Shown here: positions 7,932 to 16,655 of the stretch, piece by piece | How the letters are laid out: each line of letters begins with the position of its first letter | Numbering within the stretch: the stretch's first letter is position 1 | Assembly: GCF_047600445.1 (NCBI RefSeq) | Contig: NZ_JASGKT010000001.1 | Coordinates: 434,001 to 498,000 of the forward strand | Reading direction: 5' to 3' | Source of the DNA: Piscinibacter sp047600445 | GTDB lineage: Bacteria > Pseudomonadota > Gammaproteobacteria > Burkholderiales > Burkholderiaceae_C | DNA: 64,000 nucleotides | Program-made: the position numbers and the translations under genes | The notes under the pieces: model-generated | What the model was told of the DNA's origin: nothing | Database searches by the model: none | Seen by the model: the letters and a program-made list of their open reading frames with translations, nothing else

Positions 7932-10201
7932 CATGGCACGTCGATCGAGATCTTGGCGAAGACCTCGCGCTCGCGTTCGCGCGGCAGCCCCGGCGCCGGC
8001 CGCTCGGCCTGCCGGCTCCAGCCCAGGCTGAGGCTGCGGCCGACGCCGAAGCGGCGCAGGAACACCAGGCTCGCCACCTCGCCGCGCGCATCCTCGGGCG
8101 GCAGCGCCTCGCCGCTGCCGAAGCGCCGGCTGCGCGTGCCCTGCCAGATCACGCGCAGCGAGTCGCGCGCGTCGGCGTGCAGCACCGCCAGCCATTGCAG
8201 CGCGGTGTCGGCGCGCGCGCGCCGGCCGTCGGGCGCGGCGATGGCGACGTGCTCGACGCGCTGCTCCGACTCCAGCCACCAGCGCCCCAGCGGCGCGCGC
8301 AGGTTCAGCTCGGCCAGCAGTTGCGTGCCGCGGCCGACGCGGTCGGCGTCGACGTCGAGCCGGCGGCCGAGCTCGCCCTCGACGTTCAGCCGCGTCAGCC
8401 ACGGCGCCGGGTTGACGGTGTAGCCGGCGGCGAGCCGGGTCGTCGAGCGCAGCGGCGTGTCGCGCCGCGCGCGCTCGGCGTCGAACTGCAGTTGCACCCA
8501 CGCCTCGGTGTTGCGCGCGGCGGCCAGCCACAGCCCGGGGTGAAGCTGGCGCAGCACGGTCTGGCCGGCCGGCTGCGCGCCGTCGGCCAGCGTCGAGCGG
8601 TGCTGCACCCACAGGTAGGTCTCCAGCTCGTGGGCGCGCAGCGCGAAAGGCCCGGGCAGCTCGGCCTCGCCCCAGCGGCGGATGACTTCGGTCTGCGCGA
8701 TGCGCACGCCGGCCTGGTCGAAAAACCCGTTGTCGTTGCGAAAGCGCGGGCTGATCTCGATCGCCTGGGCGGTGAATTGCCAGTCGGGCGTGCGCATCAG
8801 CCAGTCGGCTTGCAGGTGGTGGCCGTTCTCGCCCGGGCCGATGCCGGCGTCGCGGCTGCGCGAGGCCATCGCGCGGGCGCTCCAGCGCTGCTCGGGACCC
8901 GGCCGCCATTCGACATCGACGCCGGCGACGCGGTTGTTCGCGCCGCCTTCGGCCTCCTCGCGCGTGCTCAGCAGCGCGCCGGCGCTGAACTGCTCGCCGC
9001 CATGCCAGCGCCCGCGCAGCAGCGTGGCCTGCGAGCGGCGCTGCTGCGGCAGCCAGGCGGTGCCGAACGGCCCGGGCCGGCGCAGCAGGCCGCCGCCCTC
9101 GTCGCGCAGCGACAAGGCGGTGGCGTCGGCGCTCGCGCCGCGCCAGGTGGCGCGCAGGCCCCAGGCGGGGTCGGTGACGGTGCGCGAGTAGAAGGCCGCC
9201 TCGGGCAAGGCGATGACGTCGGTGCTTTCCAGGAAGAACGGCCGCTTCTCGGGCAGCGCCTGGGCGAAGCGGGTGTTGACGGCGAGCTGCGGCACGTCGA
9301 GCTCGACCTGCGAGAAGTCGGGGTTCAGCGTCGCGTCGAACACCCAGTCGGCGCGCGGCCGCCACTTGATCTCGGCGCCCAGCGACGCGCGCGACGAGCC
9401 GCCGCGCCGGCCCCGGCCGTCGTCATCGCGCGTCGAGCGCAGCGTCAGCTCGGGGCGGATCGACAGCAGTGCCTGCGAGCGCGCCTGTTCGGCGACGGCG
9501 TCCATGCCGCCGATCTCCTGCAGCTCGGCGATGAAGCTGATCGCGTCCTTGGTCAGCGGCGCGCTGGTCAGCAGCACGCTGTCGTCGCGCGGGATGCTGC
9601 GCAGCGCCATCAGCCGCCACGGCGCGCCGCCCTCGTGCGGGTAGCGCAGGCTCAGCAGCGGCAGGCGCAGCTCGACGCTGTAGCCGTCGGGCAGGCGCTG
9701 CACCGCGGCGTCGAGCTCGAAGTCGGGCGCGAAGTCCTCCTCCTCGTCCTGGCGGCCGACGACGAACATGCCGTCGGCCACCACGCCGGCGGCGTTGACG
9801 CGCACGAACTGCGCCGAGCGGCGCGAGCCGCTCGGGTCGATCAGCACGGCGACGAAGTCCTGGTCGCGCGCCACCTTGTCGCGCCGCATCAGCGGCGCGC
9901 GGATGTCCTGCGGGCGCGGGTCCCAGGCGCGCAGGCCGATCACCAGCGCATGCGCCTCGACGACGATCTGCAGCGTGGTGCGGTATCCCGCCGGCGCGGG
10001 CTGGCGGTCCAGCGGCAGGTACTGCACGAAGGTGTCGTGCACCGGCGCGTCCGCCCAGGCGGGCTCGTCGAGCCGGCCGTCGATGCGCAGCGGCGCCGCG
10101 CCGGCGTCCAGGCGCCAGGCCTGCGGCTGCGCCAGCGCCGCGCCGCAGCCCAGCAGCGCGGCCACCAGCGCGGCCGGCATCGCGACGGCGCGCCGCTTCA
10201 C
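7931..10201 (-). CDS. DUF5916 outer-envelope protein with CBM9-like domain
   Basis: 756 residues with a signal peptide cleaved after about residue 24 (ALLGCGAALA-QPQ). Residues about 30-210 match the carbohydrate-binding family 9-like module found in front of DUF5916 (ending in VELRLPLLSLRYP); the remainder (about 240-756) is rich in alternating aromatic strands as expected for a DUF5916 beta-barrel-like domain. Such proteins are predicted outer-membrane or periplasmic and their function is not established. Its ATG overlaps the stop of the SDR gene by 4 nt (ATGA), so it is translationally coupled at the end of the kdsC-lptC-SDR operon. Confidence 0.82.
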   Translation of the reverse strand: MKRRAVAMPAALVAALLGCGAALAQPQAWRLDAGAAPLRIDGRLDEPAWADAPVHDTFVQYLPLDRQPAPAGYRTTLQIVVEAHALVIGLRAWDPRPQDIRAPLMRRDKVARDQDFVAVLIDPSGSRRSAQFVRVNAAGVVADGMFVVGRQDEEEDFAPDFELDAAVQRLPDGYSVELRLPLLSLRYPHEGGAPWRLMALRSIPRDDSVLLTSAPLTKDAISFIAELQEIGGMDAVAEQARSQALLSIRPELTLRSTRDDDGRGRRGGSSRASLGAEIKWRPRADWVFDATLNPDFSQVELDVPQLAVNTRFAQALPEKRPFFLESTDVIALPEAAFYSRTVTDPAWGLRATWRGASADATALSLRDEGGGLLRRPGPFGTAWLPQQRRSQATLLRGRWHGGEQFSAGALLSTREEAEGGANNRVAGVDVEWRPGPEQRWSARAMASRSRDAGIGPGENGHHLQADWLMRTPDWQFTAQAIEISPRFRNDNGFFDQAGVRIAQTEVIRRWGEAELPGPFALRAHELETYLWVQHRSTLADGAQPAGQTVLRQLHPGLWLAAARNTEAWVQLQFDAERARRDTPLRSTTRLAAGYTVNPAPWLTRLNVEGELGRRLDVDADRVGRGTQLLAELNLRAPLGRWWLESEQRVEHVAIAAPDGRRARADTALQWLAVLHADARDSLRVIWQGTRSRRFGSGEALPPEDARGEVASLVFLRRFGVGRSLSLGWSRQAERPAPGLPREREREVFAKISIDVP

Positions 10202-10977
10202 TCGCCCTGGCGGCGCTTGCGCGGCCGGCCAGCCAGCAGGCGATCGAACAGCGGGTTGGGCAGCAGCCGCATCAGCTTGGCCGCCACGCCCATCTGCCAG
10301 GGAATGACGCGGTAACTGGTGCCGGCCTCGATGGCGCGCAAGGCGCGCTCGGCGAACTCGTCGGGCTGCAGCAGGAAGGGCATGCCGTAGCGGTTGCGCT
10401 GCGTCAGCGGCGTGGCGATGTAGCCGGGCAGCAGCGTCACCACCTTCACGCCGCTGCCGCGCAGCTCGCCGCGCAGGCTTTCGCAGTAGGCGATGGCCGC
10501 CGCCTTGCTGGCGCAGTAGGCACCGTGGCCGGGCAGGCCGCGGATGCCGGCCACGCTGGCGATGCCCACCAGCGCGCCGCTGCCGCGCTCGCGCATCGCG
10601 CGCACGAACGGGTGGAAGCTGGCCGCCATGCCGACCACGTTGGTCTCGACGGTGGCGCGCATCACCTCGAGGTCCTCGGCCACCTCGGTGTCCATGCCGA
10701 CGCTGATGCCGGCGTTGGCGATCACCACGTCGGGCACGCCCTGCGCGGCCAGGCAGGCCTTGCCGGCGGCGGTGACGGCGGCGATGTCGCGCACGTCGGC
10801 GGCGTAGACGCCGGCGTCGTCCGCCGCGCAGCCCTGCGCCTGCGTCCAGGCGCGCAGCTCGGCGTCGCGCCGCGCCACCAGCGCGAGGCGCCAGCCGGCC
10901 CGGCGGTAGCGCGCGGCCAGCGCCTGGCCGATGCCGCTGGAGGCACCGGTGATGAAAACCAGGGGGCGCTCGTTCAT
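10198..10977 (-). CDS. Short-chain dehydrogenase/reductase (SDR)
   Basis: 259 residues, classical SDR. The cofactor loop is TGASSGIG (10-17), the NAG motif is in VIANAGISVG, the catalytic serine is in VGIASVAG and the YxxxK pair is in AYCASKAA. The C-terminal tail is basic (RPRKRRQGE). NADP(H) preference is likely from the arginine-rich segment after the second strand (VARRDAE). The substrate is unknown. It starts 7 bp after the lptC stop and overlaps the DUF5916 gene, which ties it to an envelope operon at the place where lptA is usually found. Confidence 0.9.
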   Translation of the reverse strand: MNERPLVFITGASSGIGQALAARYRRAGWRLALVARRDAELRAWTQAQGCAADDAGVYAADVRDIAAVTAAGKACLAAQGVPDVVIANAGISVGMDTEVAEDLEVMRATVETNVVGMAASFHPFVRAMRERGSGALVGIASVAGIRGLPGHGAYCASKAAAIAYCESLRGELRGSGVKVVTLLPGYIATPLTQRNRYGMPFLLQPDEFAERALRAIEAGTSYRVIPWQMGVAAKLMRLLPNPLFDRLLAGRPRKRRQGE

Positions 10978-10984
10978 GCGGACC

Positions 10985-11653
10985 TCACGGACGCGGGCGC
11001 GCCGCGAAGGTGGCGCGCTGGCGCCCCTTCAGCTCGACGGTGCGCGCCAGGTTGTCGTACTCCATGCCGTCGGCGCGCATCTCGGCGCCGCCGCGGCGCA
11101 CCTGCACCGGCAGGTGCGAGCGCACCCGTTCGGTGTCGAGGAAGGCGTGCAGGAACTCGCTGCGGAACTCCAGCGCCGCCTGCCCGCGCGCCGCCTCGCG
11201 CACCACCTGCGCCGCGCCGAACAACTGCACCTCGCTGCCGTCGCCGTTGGCCAGCGCGCGCTTGGCCGAGGCGTTGGTGACCTGCCCGTCGAGCGCGAAG
11301 GCGCGGATGCGCGGGCTGTCGATCTCCAGCGTGTCGGTGTCGGGGTAGTGGCGCATCTCGGTGCCCTCGATCTGCACGCGCAGGTGGCCGTCGGCGGCGA
11401 AGCGCTGCACGGTGAAGCGCTGCATCGTGTAGTCGGGCTCGTGGCGCGGCGGTGCCGGTGGGCGCGCGGCCTCGGGCGGCGGCGAGACGTTGACCAGCCA
11501 CCAGGTGGACAGCGCCAGCGCGCCCATCAGCAGCACCGGCAGGTAGGCGGTGGCGGCTTCGAGCAGGCGCAGGTGCCAGGGCAGGCGCAGCCGGCGCCGG
11601 TCGGTGGCCGGCGCCGGCGCGAGCACCGCCAGGTCGTCGAGGGTGTCGCTCAT
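10985..11653 (-). CDS. lptC: LPS export protein LptC
   Basis: 222 residues, slightly longer than the usual 190 or so. After a cytoplasmic basic segment (RRRLRLPWHLRLLEA) there is one transmembrane helix (about 35-55), then a periplasmic beta-jellyroll region: PDYTMQRFTVQRFAADGHLRVQIEGTEMRHYP (abridged) and the typical DTDTLEI strand. LptC anchors the LptB2FG complex to the periplasmic LptA bridge in lipopolysaccharide transport. The position directly behind kdsC is the standard context, but lptA and lptB do not follow here. Confidence 0.88.
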   Translation of the reverse strand: MSDTLDDLAVLAPAPATDRRRLRLPWHLRLLEAATAYLPVLLMGALALSTWWLVNVSPPPEAARPPAPPRHEPDYTMQRFTVQRFAADGHLRVQIEGTEMRHYPDTDTLEIDSPRIRAFALDGQVTNASAKRALANGDGSEVQLFGAAQVVREAARGQAALEFRSEFLHAFLDTERVRSHLPVQVRRGGAEMRADGMEYDNLARTVELKGRQRATFAARPRP

Positions 11654-11659
11654 GTCGGC

Positions 11660-11737
11660 CCCTCGCCCGACGGGTACGTCGGTCGATCCCCCGAGGGGAT
11701 GCTGGCCGGCTTGGGAGCGGCCCGGCGCCCGGCCAGC
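11660..11737. repeat. REP-like hairpin element upstream of lptC
   Basis: A CCCCCGAGGGG mini-palindrome (11688-11698) is followed by the arms GCTGGCCGG (11701-11709) and CCGGCCAGC (11729-11737) enclosing a GC-rich loop, CTTGGGAGCGGCCCGGCGC. The same plan with a closely similar loop but different arms occurs before mnmG at 62128-62176. This is probably a dispersed Burkholderiales intergenic element; it also occupies the lptC leader. Confidence 0.6.
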
Positions 11738-11738
11738 T

Positions 11739-12332
11739 TCACGACGCAGCGCCGTCCAGCGTGACGAGGTGCCCGCGCAGCAGCTCGGCGTAGCGCCCCG
11801 CCGCCGTCAGCAGCAGGTCGCAGCATTCGCGCGCCGCGCCGTGGCCGCCGCGCGCGCGCGTCACGTGGTGGGCGATGGCGAGCACCTCGACGTGCGCGCC
11901 GGCCGGCGCGCAGGCGAAGGCGGCGCGGGTCATCAGCGGCAGGTCGGGCCAGTCGTCGCCCATCGCCGCGACTTCGCGCCAACCGGCGCCCAGCGCCGCG
12001 AGCACGGGCGCCGCGGCGGCGAGCTTGTCGGCCGCACCGTACACCGCGTGGCGGATGCCGAGGTCGGCGACGCGCCGCCGCACCGCCGGCGAGTCGCGCC
12101 CGGTGATCACCACCGGCTCGATGCCGCCGCGCGCGAGCAGCTTCAGGCCGTGGCCGTCGAGCGTGCTGAAGGCCTTGAAGACCTCGCCCTGCTCGCCGAC
12201 GTAGATGCGCCCGTCGGTCAGCACGCCGTCGACGTCGAAGATCGCGACGCGCACGCCCTGCGCGGCCAGCAGGCTCTCGGGCGCGAACTGCCGGGCCGGC
12301 TGCGAGGGCGGGGGGGCGGAGGTCGGCGGCAT
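11739..12332 (-). CDS. kdsC: 3-deoxy-D-manno-octulosonate 8-phosphate phosphatase (HAD)
   Basis: 197 residues. The HAD motif I is FDVDGVLTDG (from residue 32) with nucleophile Asp33 and acid Asp35, followed by the KdsC-type strand GRIYVGEQGEVFKAFSTLDG (abridged). Motif II is VITGRDS, motif III a Lys in AADKL, motif IV MGDDWPDLPLM. KdsC removes the phosphate from KDO-8-P to give KDO for the LPS inner core. It heads the kdsC-lptC-SDR-DUF5916 operon. kdsD (arabinose-5-phosphate isomerase), usually between the antiporter and kdsC in Burkholderiales, is absent here. The start codon is uncertain within the first 15 residues. Confidence 0.9.
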   Translation of the reverse strand: MPPTSAPPPSQPARQFAPESLLAAQGVRVAIFDVDGVLTDGRIYVGEQGEVFKAFSTLDGHGLKLLARGGIEPVVITGRDSPAVRRRVADLGIRHAVYGAADKLAAAAPVLAALGAGWREVAAMGDDWPDLPLMTRAAFACAPAGAHVEVLAIAHHVTRARGGHGAARECCDLLLTAAGRYAELLRGHLVTLDGAAS

Positions 12333-12403
12333 GGCCGGCGCAGTCTAGCCGAGGGTCAAGCGGGCCGCGCGTCCAGTAGCATCGCCCCATCCCCGCGCGC
12401 TTC

Positions 12404-14407
12404 ATGGCCACCACGCTCGAACTCGTCCTGCTCTACCTGGTGGCCGCGGTCACCGGCGCGGTCGTCTGCCGGCTCGCCAAGCTGCCGCCGATGCTCGGCT
12501 ACCTGGTGGTCGGCGTGCTGATCGGGCCGAACGCGACGGCGCTGGCCAAGGACTCGGCCGGCGTCCAGTACCTGGCCGAGTTCGGCGTCGTCTTCCTGAT
12601 GTTCGTGATCGGGCTGGAATTCAACCTGCCCAAGCTCAAGAGCATGCGCCACCTGGTGTTCGGGCTCGGGCTGGCGCAGGTGCTGCTGACCATCCTCGGC
12701 GCGGTGCTGGGCAACACGCTGCTGTCGCACGGCTACACGCTGCTGACCGGCCAGCCCTGGGACCTGCACTGGCAGGGCGCCGTGGTGCTCGGCAGCGCGA
12801 TGGCGATGTCGAGCACCGCGATCATCGTCAAGCTGATGGCCGACCGGCTCGAGCTGGAGAGCGAACACGGCCGCCGCGTGATGGGCGTGCTGCTGCTGCA
12901 GGACCTGGCCGTGGTGCCGCTGCTGGTGCTGATCCCCTCGCTGGGCTCGCCCGCGGCCGACATGGCGGTGTCGCTCGGCGCCGCCGGGCTGAAGGCGGCG
13001 GCGCTGCTGACGGTGCTGCTGGTCGGCGGCCAGCGCGCGATGCGCTGGTGGCTGACGCTGGTGGCGCGGCGCAAGAGCGAGGAGCTGTTCGTCCTCAACC
13101 TGCTGCTGATCACGCTCGGCCTGGCCTGGCTGACCGAGCACTTCGGGCTGTCGCTGGCGCTGGGCGCCTTCGTCGCCGGCATGCTGGTGGCCGAGACCGA
13201 ATACAAGCACCAGGTCGAGACCGACATCCGGCCCTTCCACGACGTGCTGCTCGGCCTGTTCTTCATCACCATCGGCATGAAGCTCGACTGGCACCCGGTG
13301 GTCGCCGAGTGGCCGCTGGTGCTGCTGCTGACGCTGGTGCCGGTGCTGGCCAAGTTCGCGCTGGTGGCGGCGCTGGCGCGGCTGTTCGGCGCGCAGCCCG
13401 GCGTGGCGCTGCGCACCGGGCTGTACCTCGCGCAGGCCGGCGAGTTCGGCTTCGTGCTGCTGACGCTGGGCGCCGGCCACCAGCTCGTCGACGCGCGCTG
13501 GCTCAGCCCGGTGCTGGCCAGCATGGTGCTGTCGATGCTGGCCACGCCGATCCTGGTGATGTACAGCAACCGCATCGTGATGAAGCTGTCGGCCAGCGAC
13601 TGGCTGATGCAGTCGGTGGCGATGACCTCGATCGCCAAGCGCTCGATCAATACCGCGGCGCACGTGATCATCGCCGGCTACGGCCGCTGCGGGCAGAACC
13701 TGGCGCGCATCCTCGAGCACGAGCGCATCCCCTACATGGCGCTGGACCTCGACCCCGACCGCGTGCGCCAGGCCGCCGCCGCCGGCCAGAGCGTGGTGTT
13801 CGGCGACGCCGCGCGGCTGCAAAGCCTGATGGCCGCCGGCCTGGCGCGCGCCAGCGCGGTGGTGGTGAGCTACCAGGACACGCCCTCCGCGCTGAAGATC
13901 CTGCACCTGGTGCAGGAACACGCGCCCAAGGTGCCGGTGATCGTGCGCACCATCGACGACAGCGAGATGGAGCGGCTGCGCGCCGCCGGCGCCACCGAGG
14001 TGGTGCCCGAGGCGATCGAGGGCTCGCTGATGCTGGCCAGCCACGCGCTGGCGCTGGTGGGCGTGCCGATGCGGCGCGTCATCCGCGTCGTGCAGGACCA
14101 GCGCGACGCGCGCTACGGCCTGCTGCGCGGCTACTTCCACGGCGCCGACGACGACAACGTCGACGAGCGCCAGACCGCGCGGCTGCTCAGCGTGACGCTG
14201 CCCGGCGCGGCCGCCTGCCTGGGCCAGACGCTGGCCGACCAGGCGCTGCACGCGATCGGCGTCTCGGTGGTGTCGGTGCGGCGCGCCTCCGGCGCGGTGA
14301 CGGCGCCGACCGACGCGCTGCTGCTGGGCGCGGGCGACACGCTGGTGCTCTCGGGCCTGCCCGAGCCGCTGGCGCTGGCCGAGGGCAAGCTGCTGGGGAC
14401 GGGCTGA
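12404..14407 (+). CDS. CPA2 family monovalent cation:proton antiporter (KefB/RosB-like)
   Basis: 667 residues: about 12 transmembrane helices (1-395) with the CPA2 segments VLIGPNATAL and FGVVFLMFVIGLEF, then a RCK/TrkA-N Rossmann domain starting HVIIAGYGRCGQNLARIL (about 420) and a TrkA-C domain near the C-terminus (LPGAAACLGQTLAD through GAGDTLVLSG). Kef-type proteins export K+ and are gated by ligand on the RCK domain. No KefF/KefG ancillary subunit gene is adjacent. It is transcribed divergently from kdsC with a 71-bp gap. Confidence 0.9.
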   Translation: MATTLELVLLYLVAAVTGAVVCRLAKLPPMLGYLVVGVLIGPNATALAKDSAGVQYLAEFGVVFLMFVIGLEFNLPKLKSMRHLVFGLGLAQVLLTILGAVLGNTLLSHGYTLLTGQPWDLHWQGAVVLGSAMAMSSTAIIVKLMADRLELESEHGRRVMGVLLLQDLAVVPLLVLIPSLGSPAADMAVSLGAAGLKAAALLTVLLVGGQRAMRWWLTLVARRKSEELFVLNLLLITLGLAWLTEHFGLSLALGAFVAGMLVAETEYKHQVETDIRPFHDVLLGLFFITIGMKLDWHPVVAEWPLVLLLTLVPVLAKFALVAALARLFGAQPGVALRTGLYLAQAGEFGFVLLTLGAGHQLVDARWLSPVLASMVLSMLATPILVMYSNRIVMKLSASDWLMQSVAMTSIAKRSINTAAHVIIAGYGRCGQNLARILEHERIPYMALDLDPDRVRQAAAAGQSVVFGDAARLQSLMAAGLARASAVVVSYQDTPSALKILHLVQEHAPKVPVIVRTIDDSEMERLRAAGATEVVPEAIEGSLMLASHALALVGVPMRRVIRVVQDQRDARYGLLRGYFHGADDDNVDERQTARLLSVTLPGAAACLGQTLADQALHAIGVSVVSVRRASGAVTAPTDALLLGAGDTLVLSGLPEPLALAEGKLLGTG

Positions 14408-14431
14408 CGACCCCTGGCCCGGCCGCGGGCT

Positions 14432-14899
14432 TCAGGTGAACGGGATCTGCTTGGAGAGGTTGGCGCGCATGCGCACCGCCATCACGTTGCCAGCGGCGCG
14501 CAGCAGCTCGAGCGCCAACGCCGGGTTGCGCTGGGCCAGCTCTTCCAGGCGCGGGCCGCGCAGCGCCCACACCTCGCAGGCCGTCATCGCCTCGACGTTG
14601 GCCATGCGCGGGCCGTCGTTGAACAGGCCCGGCTCGCCGACCACCGAGCCCGCGCGCAGGATCGCGATGCGGCTGCTGCCCGGCGCGCCGCCGCTGATGA
14701 ACACCTGCAGCGAGCCCTGCGCGAGCATGTACATCGAGCGGTCGTTGTCGCCCTGCTTGATCAGCAGGTCGCCCGAGCGGATCTCGTGGCGCGTCAGGAA
14801 CGGGGCGATGACACGCCACTGGTCCAGCGTGAGCCGAGGGCGGAAGGCGTCTTCCGCGTTGAGCGTCTGCATGGCCTGAACCAGCGGGGCGATGTCCAT
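14432..14899 (-). CDS. Stand-alone cyclic nucleotide-binding domain protein
   Basis: 155 residues from ATG 14899, preferred over the upstream ATG at 14983 because AAGGAA lies 5-7 nt ahead of it. A single CNB (cNMP) domain spans about residues 20-140, with the beta-roll (RSGDLLIKQGDNDRSMYMLAQG, abridged) and a phosphate-binding-cassette-like VVGEPGLFNDGPR, where the canonical arginine contact is not obvious. There is no DNA-binding HTH, so it is not a classical Crp regulator. It is convergent with the antiporter gene (24 bp apart). The ligand is unknown. Confidence 0.82.
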   Translation of the reverse strand: MDIAPLVQAMQTLNAEDAFRPRLTLDQWRVIAPFLTRHEIRSGDLLIKQGDNDRSMYMLAQGSLQVFISGGAPGSSRIAILRAGSVVGEPGLFNDGPRMANVEAMTACEVWALRGPRLEELAQRNPALALELLRAAGNVMAVRMRANLSKQIPFT

Positions 14900-14998
14900 C
14901 GTGTTCCTTGTGCGGCGCGGGTTTGCGCCGGTTGTCGACTCATTATCGGCCGCTGTTACAGCCGTCTCAACCCGCGTGAACACGCGGTGGCGGCGCCT

Positions 14999-16381
14999 TT
15001 ACTTCCCGATACAGAAGCGGCCGAAGATCTCGCCGAGCAGGTCGTCGGCCGTGAAGACACCGGTGATCTCGCCGAGCGCGTCGTGCGCGAGGCGCAGCTC
15101 TTCGGCCAGCAGGTCGAGCGCGGCGTCACGTTGCGCGGCCAGCGCGGCGGCGCGTTCGAGATGCTCGCGCGTGCGCCGCAGCGCCTGCACGTGGCGCGTG
15201 CGCGCGATGAACACGCCTTCGGGCTGCGCATGCCAGCCGGCGCGTTCGAGCAGGCGCTCGCGCAGGCGTTCGAGGCCGTCGCCGCTGCGCGCCGAGACCA
15301 CGATGGCGTCGCCGCCTTCGGGCCGCAGCGTGCTCGCGTCGGCCTTGTTGAAGACCTCGATCAGCCGGCCCGAGCCGGCCAGGCCGGCGGGCCAGGCCTG
15401 CGCGATGCGGCGATCGGCTTCGTCGTAGCCGGGCTCGCCCAGGCGCGTCAGGTCGCGCAGGAACAGCACCGCGTCGGCGCGCGCGATCTCGTCCCAGCTT
15501 CGTGCGATGCCGATGCGCTCGACCTCGTCGGCGCAGGCCTCCGGGTCGCGCAGCCCGGCGGTGTCGGTCACGTGCACCGGCACGCCGCGGATCTGGATCG
15601 TCTCGCTGACCTTGTCGCGCGTGGTGCCGGGAATCGGCGTGACGATCGCCAGCTCGGCGCCGGCCAGCGCGTTGAGCAGCGAGCTCTTCCCCACGTTGGG
15701 CTGGCCGGCCAGCACCACGCGCATGCCTTCGCGCAGCAGCGCGCCGCTGCGCGCGCGCTCCAGCACCGCGTCGAGCTCGGCCGCGATGCGCGCGAGGCGG
15801 CCGCGCGCGTCGGCTTTTTCGAGGAAGTCGATCTCCTCCTCGGGGAAGTCCAGCGTCGCCTCGACCAGCATGCGCAGTTCGACCAGCCGGTCGCGCAGCG
15901 AGTTGACCTGCTTCGAGAACGCACCGGCGAGCGAGCGCCCGGCCGAGCGCGCGGCCTGCTCGGTGCTCGCTTCGATCAGGTCGCTGACGGCCTCGGCCTG
16001 CGCCAGGTCGAGCTTGCCGTTGAGGAAGGCGCGCTCGGTGAATTCACCCGGCGCCGCCAGGCGCAGCCCCGGCATCGCCTCCAGGCAGCGCGCCAGCAGC
16101 AGTTGCAGCAGCACCGGCCCGCCATGCGCCTGCAGTTCGAGCACGGCCTCGCCGGTGTACGAGTGCGGCGCCGGGAAGTGGATCGCCAGGCCCTGGTCGA
16201 GCGTAGAGCCGTCGGCGGCGAGGAAAGGCCCGTAACTCGCCACGCGCGGCGCGAGCGGGCGTGCACACACTGCGGCGATCAGCGTTTCGAGCGCACGCCC
16301 CGACACGCGCACGATGCCCACCGCGCCGCGGCCGGGCGCGGTCGCGACGGCGACGATGGGCTCGTGGTGGCGAGGCAGCAT
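14999..16381 (-). CDS. mnmE: tRNA uridine-5-carboxymethylaminomethyl modification GTPase MnmE
   Basis: 460 residues, full family length. The N-terminal formyl-THF-binding domain (1-120) begins with PIVAVATAPGRGAVGIVRVSG (abridged); the GTPase domain carries the P-loop GQPNVGKSSLLN (about 222), the G3 motif DTAGLRD and the G4-like NKAD; and the C-terminus is FCIGK with the essential cysteine. With MnmG it installs cmnm5 at U34 of certain tRNAs. It is the last gene of the leftward rpmH-rnpA-yidD-yidC-mnmE block; a hairpin at 16403-16435 separates it from yidC. Its partner mnmG is in this window at 62 kb. Confidence 0.97.
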   Translation of the reverse strand: MLPRHHEPIVAVATAPGRGAVGIVRVSGRALETLIAAVCARPLAPRVASYGPFLAADGSTLDQGLAIHFPAPHSYTGEAVLELQAHGGPVLLQLLLARCLEAMPGLRLAAPGEFTERAFLNGKLDLAQAEAVSDLIEASTEQAARSAGRSLAGAFSKQVNSLRDRLVELRMLVEATLDFPEEEIDFLEKADARGRLARIAAELDAVLERARSGALLREGMRVVLAGQPNVGKSSLLNALAGAELAIVTPIPGTTRDKVSETIQIRGVPVHVTDTAGLRDPEACADEVERIGIARSWDEIARADAVLFLRDLTRLGEPGYDEADRRIAQAWPAGLAGSGRLIEVFNKADASTLRPEGGDAIVVSARSGDGLERLRERLLERAGWHAQPEGVFIARTRHVQALRRTREHLERAAALAAQRDAALDLLAEELRLAHDALGEITGVFTADDLLGEIFGRFCIGK

Positions 16382-16402
16382 GGGACGGATTCTGGCAAGA
16401 CG

Positions 16403-16435
16403 AAGGGCGGTGCGTCATGGCGACGCACCGCCCTT
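16403..16435 (-). terminator. Hairpin between yidC and mnmE, candidate terminator
   Basis: Perfect 14-bp arms AAGGGCGGTGCGTC (16403-16416) and GACGCACCGCCCTT (16422-16435) around a 5-nt loop. The minus-strand downstream sequence (CGTCTTGCC) has only a weak T tract, so termination of yidC transcription is likely but partial. The hairpin begins about 20 nt before mnmE. The rest of the 274-bp gap (16436-16655) is GC-rich without any recognisable gene. Confidence 0.6.
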
Positions 16436-16655
16436 GGTTGGCGCGGGGGGTAGCGGCGTCCGGCCTGGGGGGCGCCGGTCCGTTGCACTGCCCGAGCCGG
16501 CCGGTGCACGCGTCGTGCTGGTCCGGGTCTGCCCCGCATGGAATCGGTGGAAGGAGTGCTTCCTTGGCGCCGATGTTCCGCAGGCGCGGCTTTCACGCCT
16601 AGCCCCCAGGCGAGGGGAGACGCCCCCCAGCCCAAGTGCTTCACGAAAAAGCCCG

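Noticed and set aside
14408..14431. Terminator between antiporter and cyclic-nucleotide-domain genes
   Set aside because: Only a short GCCCG/CGGGC stem without T tract is visible.
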